From Patiria pectinifera (lineage: Eukaryota > Echinodermata > Asteroidea > Valvatida > Asterinidae), in NCBI GenBank assembly GCA_029964075.1, contig CM057149.1:36848900-36912899 (forward strand): DNA of 64,000 bases, written 5' to 3'. The notes beneath the pieces are model-generated. The model saw only the letters and a program-made list of their open reading frames with translations. It had not been told where the DNA came from and ran no database searches. Of this stretch, positions 59,480 through 64,000 are shown piece after piece. The translations under genes were made by a program, and so were the position numbers. Position 1 is the first letter of the stretch, and each line of letters begins with the position of its first letter.

Positions 59480-60660
59480 GTGTAGAGAACAACACCGTGA
59501 CCTCTTCATGGTCTATCGACCTTCAGCAGAGAAGGTCTGTGGAAGCTCCAGCACAAGGTTGGCTGCCCAGCCAAAATCATTGACATCATCAAATCCCTGC
59601 ACGATGGTATGGTCGCCCGTGTAAGGGGCTGCGCCGACTCTACATCATGTCCCGTTTCCCAAACTTGCATTATAGAATTGTTGTTTTCATCCATAATCAA
59701 TGAAACCAGTTTCAACGAGGCTGCACGCGGGCCGGGGACTCTGATCCAGTTTCGCACTGAAGGCCAAGACCAAGAAAACCGAACTATTGCTCCTGGATCT
59801 TCTCCGTGCTGATGATTGTGTTCTTGTCAGCCACAACCCTGAGGACATGCTGCATATTGTTGATCAATGTACACAATCTGCAAGCCGTTACGGGCTCACA
59901 AGTTAAGACGACCGAGGTTTTGCTCCAACCGACGGAAGCCCGGTGGTTCACCAACCGTAACAGCCTAGCATCACACAAATTTTTGCTATCTTGGAGGTGT
60001 GCTCTCCCAAAATGCCATGATCGTTGACGAAGTAACATCTAGAATACGCAAAGCGCTTCCTTTGGGAAGCTAAACGACATCGCCTTTGGCATAAGCGATC
60101 CGCTTGGTATACCAAGATCAATATGTCTATACCATAATCTTTCACCATATACTTTCAACACTCTTGTGTGGCTGTGAATCATGGACGCCCTACCGACGGC
60201 ACATCAAACGCCTTGATCGCTTCCACAAACAGTGTCTTCGAGAGATACTTGAGATCTCTTAGCGTGATCGTGTATACCTGACACCCGAGTCCTCGAGCGC
60301 TGTCATATTCCTGGTATTCTTTCTGACACAAGCTCAACTTCGCTTGTCGGGCCACCTTGTGCGCATAGTATTGCTGAATACCAAAATCAATCTTCTATGG
60401 TCAACTGACCAACTCACATCTGGCAAAAGATCACAATACAAGGACGCCATCAAGGCAAATCTCAAGGCATTTTGCAGTCCCTACAGACACCTGGAAAAAT
60501 CAAGAATCAAAGAGGTCAGCATGGCGCAACACCTGCCACAAAGGTGTCGACCAATTTGGGCGGGTGGGAGACTTGCCGCCAAGAGACAGCGGCAAAGTCC
60601 CACATGATCAGGATATCACGCCAATTCAGGTTGGGCGTGAGACCGATGAATATCTAAGGT
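59480..60660 (+). pseudogene. Old relic of the same LINE family as 1-2332
   Basis: Broken frames match the left-edge LINE in order: EGLWKLQHKVGCPAKI, SLHDGMVARV, then LRADDCVLVSHNPEDM (YADD decayed to RADD), YGLTS, KTTEVLLQP, RRHIKRLDRFHKQCLREIL, AQLRLSGHLVRI and LTSGKRSQYKDAIKANLK. About 80 bases of unrelated sequence replace the segment after position 59635. Many stops and shifts. Confidence 0.75.
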
Positions 60661-61121
60661 GGAATGAGGGTGGAGTTGAATTGGCAAAATGTTGCAGAGT
60701 TATAACCGACATGTATAGCCACTTAAGGAGGTGGTTGCAGATACCGTTAGGCCTTGGCAAAGTCTAATAATCGCAACGACTTGTTTTCGACGGTCCATGG
60801 TATTAGCGATATCATTACCACTACAAGAACACATTCGTAAAGAAAGATATTTTAGTAATCAACATGCACACTGTTTACAAAACAAATAATTTCTGCAATC
60901 AAAAATAACAAAATATATTTTATATAAACTTTGGTTTAGAAAAAAGAAAGGTTTCGTTACCTTAAACGACCTTGATTTCAATAAAGATTAAATATTTTTT
61001 TACAATGGGAGTGGTTGAGGCTGGTTCCCACGCTACATTCGAATGAATTGATCGGAAACCAGTGCGTAGCTTCATTTTTTATGTACAGCTCGGAATGGCC
61101 AATGAGCATTCCAGATTTGTT

Positions 61122-62159
61122 CAGAGTTGTTATGACTCGAGTCAATGACTCGGCTCGAGTCCGACTCGAGTCACATTTTTTGGCGACTCGGCCGCCGACT
61201 GGAGTCCCAACTAAACGGGTTGCTGAGTCGACTCGAGTTAATGCGAAAATGACTCAACTCGACTCGAGTCACTTATCGGAAGGCTAGTCTCGACTCAAGT
61301 TGAAGGCTTATAACACTCCGAGTCCCAAAACTTTGCGAAAATATTTATGGTGACTTACGGTACAAAGCTACCACTATTTATGTTCGAGCACTTCACATTG
61401 ACGTCAAGTTGTGCCCGCTTATCGCGTACCACGTACTTCCATCTTCTGGTTTTGTAATGAAACGCACTAACTGCTATCCCCGAACAAGACTTTAAACGCA
61501 CCATCATCGGCTTTTCGTGCGATTTCTTAAGCCCTTGATGGAACTCCGGCTATATTAGACCATATTTGAGATATGGCAGACACAATAGGAGGCCGCTGTT
61601 TTTTAGGGAATTTAAACTGGAGGTGTGGTATGGTGAGAGTGGTCGAGATTAACTTTTGTCACAAAGAGCATGTTTGATTTGGTTAAACCCTTTCGTATTT
61701 ACCCAAACCAAATAGCGCCCTCCTATTGTATTCGCCACATCTCAAATAGGCTCCGTATTATTTCTCATAATCTGAAACAGTGTCTTGTGTTGAAATTTGG
61801 TTTTGACGTTGTCCGTGTATAAGCATTATTCCAGACCCGAAGCCAAACCAGAGATAAAACCGAAACTTCACTTGTGTCAACTGTAGAAACGTCCAGCAGA
61901 ATTAAGCTGCTCTTGGGTACCATGTCGCATATTTGAAGTATTTGAATGCTCATAATAAACTGGTGCCTTGTGTTCCTTCTTCCATTCCATAATTTATTAG
62001 ATGGTGTTCAAATATCAGTGACTGGAATTGACTCGAGCATTTTGGAGCATAAATTTGACTTGACTCGACCACACATTGTGACTCGACTCCGGCGAGTCAC
62101 TTAATTCCTTAAATATGACTCAACTCGAGTTACAAAATAAATTGACTCGTTTAACTCTG
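61122..62159. mobile_element. 1.04-kb CTCGAG-rich hAT-like element
   Basis: Ends CAGAGTT and AACTCTG, flanked by GATTTGTT (61114-61121) and GATTGTGT (62160-62167), a decayed 8-bp duplication. ACTCGAGTC blocks fill 61133-61310 and 62025-62150. The middle is A/T-richer and non-coding. It is the most complete member of the family also at 12227 and 31047. Confidence 0.7.
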
Positions 62160-63150
62160 GATTGTGTTACGTGCAAATCAGTGGTGGCCTACTTGCAAAG
62201 TGTACTAACATCATTCTGTAGTGCTGCTGGAGCACGCGTGGGCTGAATTCTGAACTTTGCTTGCGGATATAGGTGCATGCGAGCATTCACGAGTGATTTT
62301 GAAAAGAACACTCAACCTCAAAACTATGTTATACAATGCCTTTCAAAAAGTGCTGTAAACTTCTTTTCACTTTTCCAGGATAGAAAGATGTGATCAGGCT
62401 ACCGTGAACATGCAGAGCACGACCTGTTTGTAGGTTGGATTACACTATACAAATCGATCGATGTATTATATTGTTGGCCTATATACCAGACGCCGCGACT
62501 ATTGAAATAAAATTGGTCATGTGGGAATAAATATGAAGCTAACATTTGGCGATAAAATACACATACCTTAGAAAAAAATAACGTGTGTAGGGGTTGTCAC
62601 GGAAAGATTTCCATATACGAAGTTCACGCAACACCCTGTGTACAAACCCTATGAGATAGAACTGAAAAAATCTAAGTGTTTTCTAAGAAAATGCTTGTAT
62701 TTTCTCACTGCTCAAATTGACTTTGATGACATGAAATTGCTATCTGGGGGCTTGTTAGTCAATACAGAGGAAAAGTAGTGAACTTCGTATATGGAAATCT
62801 TTCCTTTTTTTTTTTTGGTGGGGAAGGGCGGCATATTATACGTCCAGTTCGACTCTGTTCAGAATTTTTTTTTTACATGGCAGGGGATCTAAGATATGGT
62901 TTTGTACAAAACCCATGATTTTCAAAAACAAACATTACAAAAATGAGTCCTTCTCCAGTATCCTTTCTCTTGCCACTAATGTTTGTAATCAAATACTTCG
63001 TTTTCTGAGAGGCATCTGTCATGCACTGACATTATTTTATATAGCACAAACTATCGTTTCCTTTTAGGATTGATATACATGTAAGTCCAGTCCAGCTCTG
63101 GTTAGAAAATCTAAATGCAAGTATTTTGCTCGATATTGAAAAAGAATTAC
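62160..63150 (-). other. Intron or 3' flank of the FLYWCH gene
   Basis: No coding sequence is recognised. It holds a perfect 27-bp inverted pair described separately and T/A homopolymers. Confidence 0.4.
62601..62804. repeat. Perfect 27-bp inverted repeat, 150-bp spacer
   Basis: The arm at 62601-62627 (begins GGAAAGATTTCCATATACG) is exactly complementary to 62778-62804. It may be the ends of a small foldback element, but no target duplication is clear. Confidence 0.8.
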
Positions 63151-64000
63151 CTTGACTGTAGAGAACGGACATATACGATTCTCGGTATAGCATCACTCTG
63201 AGAACCAGGAGGCATTGATTTCCAAGCACCACCTCCTGGGTGCGGTCTTGATGGAGGCATCATCTGAACTGAAGAAACACTATCAGGTCCTCCTCCTATA
63301 CCCTCGCTGGGTGAGTCACTCGGCGGAGACATTGAGTACCTCCTCTTCCGGGCTTTCTGTGTAATATCCGAGGGAGGAGGGTGGTTGTGAGAGTTGTTGA
63401 AGACCGTGGCTCGTCTGATGTCGCCCATGATCATGGCACGGGCGCCACAGCCTCTCTGGCGACACCTGAGATACGTCTTGTCAAGCTGTTGGCGGTTCTT
63501 GGTGTATGCATAGCCGCTGATGACATAAGCCACGGATCTCTGGGTGTAGACCTCGCTGTAAGTGTGAGGGAAGAGCGTCTCGTCTAACGATGCCATGTCG
63601 GTACTGTCCTGCTCCGCCGTTTCTTCGTCATCCTCGCGATATCCCTCCAACGCGGATCCGCCTTCTGATCCGAAAGATGAAGCATCTGACAGGACCTCCA
63701 CTCCCTCTTCAAACTGACTCGTGTCATCGTCGTCTGGGATTTCTTCACATTGCATTATGACGTTGTCCTGGAGTCTACCATCGGGGGATTGGAGGTGGTA
63801 CGAACCTCGGGAGTACCTCCCGTCATCACCACCCAGAGAGTGAGCTGACAAGTTGGTTGCCGAGGTAGTCAAATCGATGGGTGAAATTCCCGCTAGCGCC
63901 GGACGCTTAACTCCACCAGAGCTCGGTAGAGTTTGTCCCGGGATGAAAGTGTTGTTCTCCAGGACAGGACTTGGCACAGCAGGAAATCCCGAGGGTCGGT
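63151..64000 (-). CDS. FLYWCH-type zinc-finger protein, partial exon
   Basis: A long minus-strand exon, open to the right edge of the window and ending at a donor AAG/GTAATT (63151, phase 2), so both ends of the gene are missing. Numbering from the GTG codon at 63977, residues 75-135 are strongly acidic and Ser-rich. 147-203 is a FLYWCH-like finger: SVAYVISGYAYTKNRQQLDK, then YLRC (C172), C177, ARAMIMGDIRRA and HNH (H197, H199). 208-214 (KARKRRY) is a basic, NLS-like patch, and 215-262 is Pro/Ser/Gly-rich and disordered. The family binds DNA or protein partners in the nucleus. The usual Trp of the YWRC signature is Leu here. Real upstream codons continue past 63977, so that GTG is not the start. 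Confidence 0.8.

Overview
The window is intron-containing, repeat-saturated animal nuclear DNA. It has spliced genes with GT-AG introns, several LINE lineages, a Penelope-like element, tRNA-derived SINEs, many TIR/foldback elements and a 500-N scaffold gap. A sialic-acid-pathway epimerase, CYP2-clan P450s and a FLYWCH protein fit a marine invertebrate, most likely a deuterostome such as an echinoderm, hemichordate or cephalochordate. That assignment is inference; no sequence here fixes the species.

Layout. 1-2.3 kb is the 3' part of a LINE whose reading frame enters from outside the window. 2.4-4.5 kb is a tandemly repeated, (CAGA)n-tailed sequence. 5.7-15.4 kb and 22.1-34.3 kb are two direct copies of one segmental duplication. 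Each carries exons 2-4 of a CYP2-clan P450 plus the same downstream repeats. Only the second copy has exon 1 in this window (20.7 kb), giving a complete 516-residue protein. The two copies differ by precise post-duplication insertions, so the paralogues give filled and empty target sites for about eight mobile elements. Between them (16.9-19.2 kb) are two opposed LINE fragments and a tandem-repeat element. 34.5-42 kb is nested foldback elements and a minus-strand LINE. 42.6-43.9 kb is a roughly 590-bp tandem repeat carrying CTCF-like and CRE palindromes. After the gap (46.56-47.06 kb) lies a complete nine-exon minus-strand RENBP (N-acylglucosamine 2-epimerase, 401 residues). 57-62 kb is hAT-like elements and an old LINE relic. 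The right edge holds part of a minus-strand FLYWCH zinc-finger gene.

The host genes here are unrelated in function: microsomal oxidation, amino-sugar epimerisation and a probable DNA-binding protein. The most unusual features are the Helentron-like element in intron 2 of the intact P450, which places an array of AGGTCA nuclear-receptor half-sites just upstream of exon 3; the CTCF/CRE-bearing tandem repeat; and a series of short perfect palindromes, some flanked by direct repeats that look like target-site duplications.
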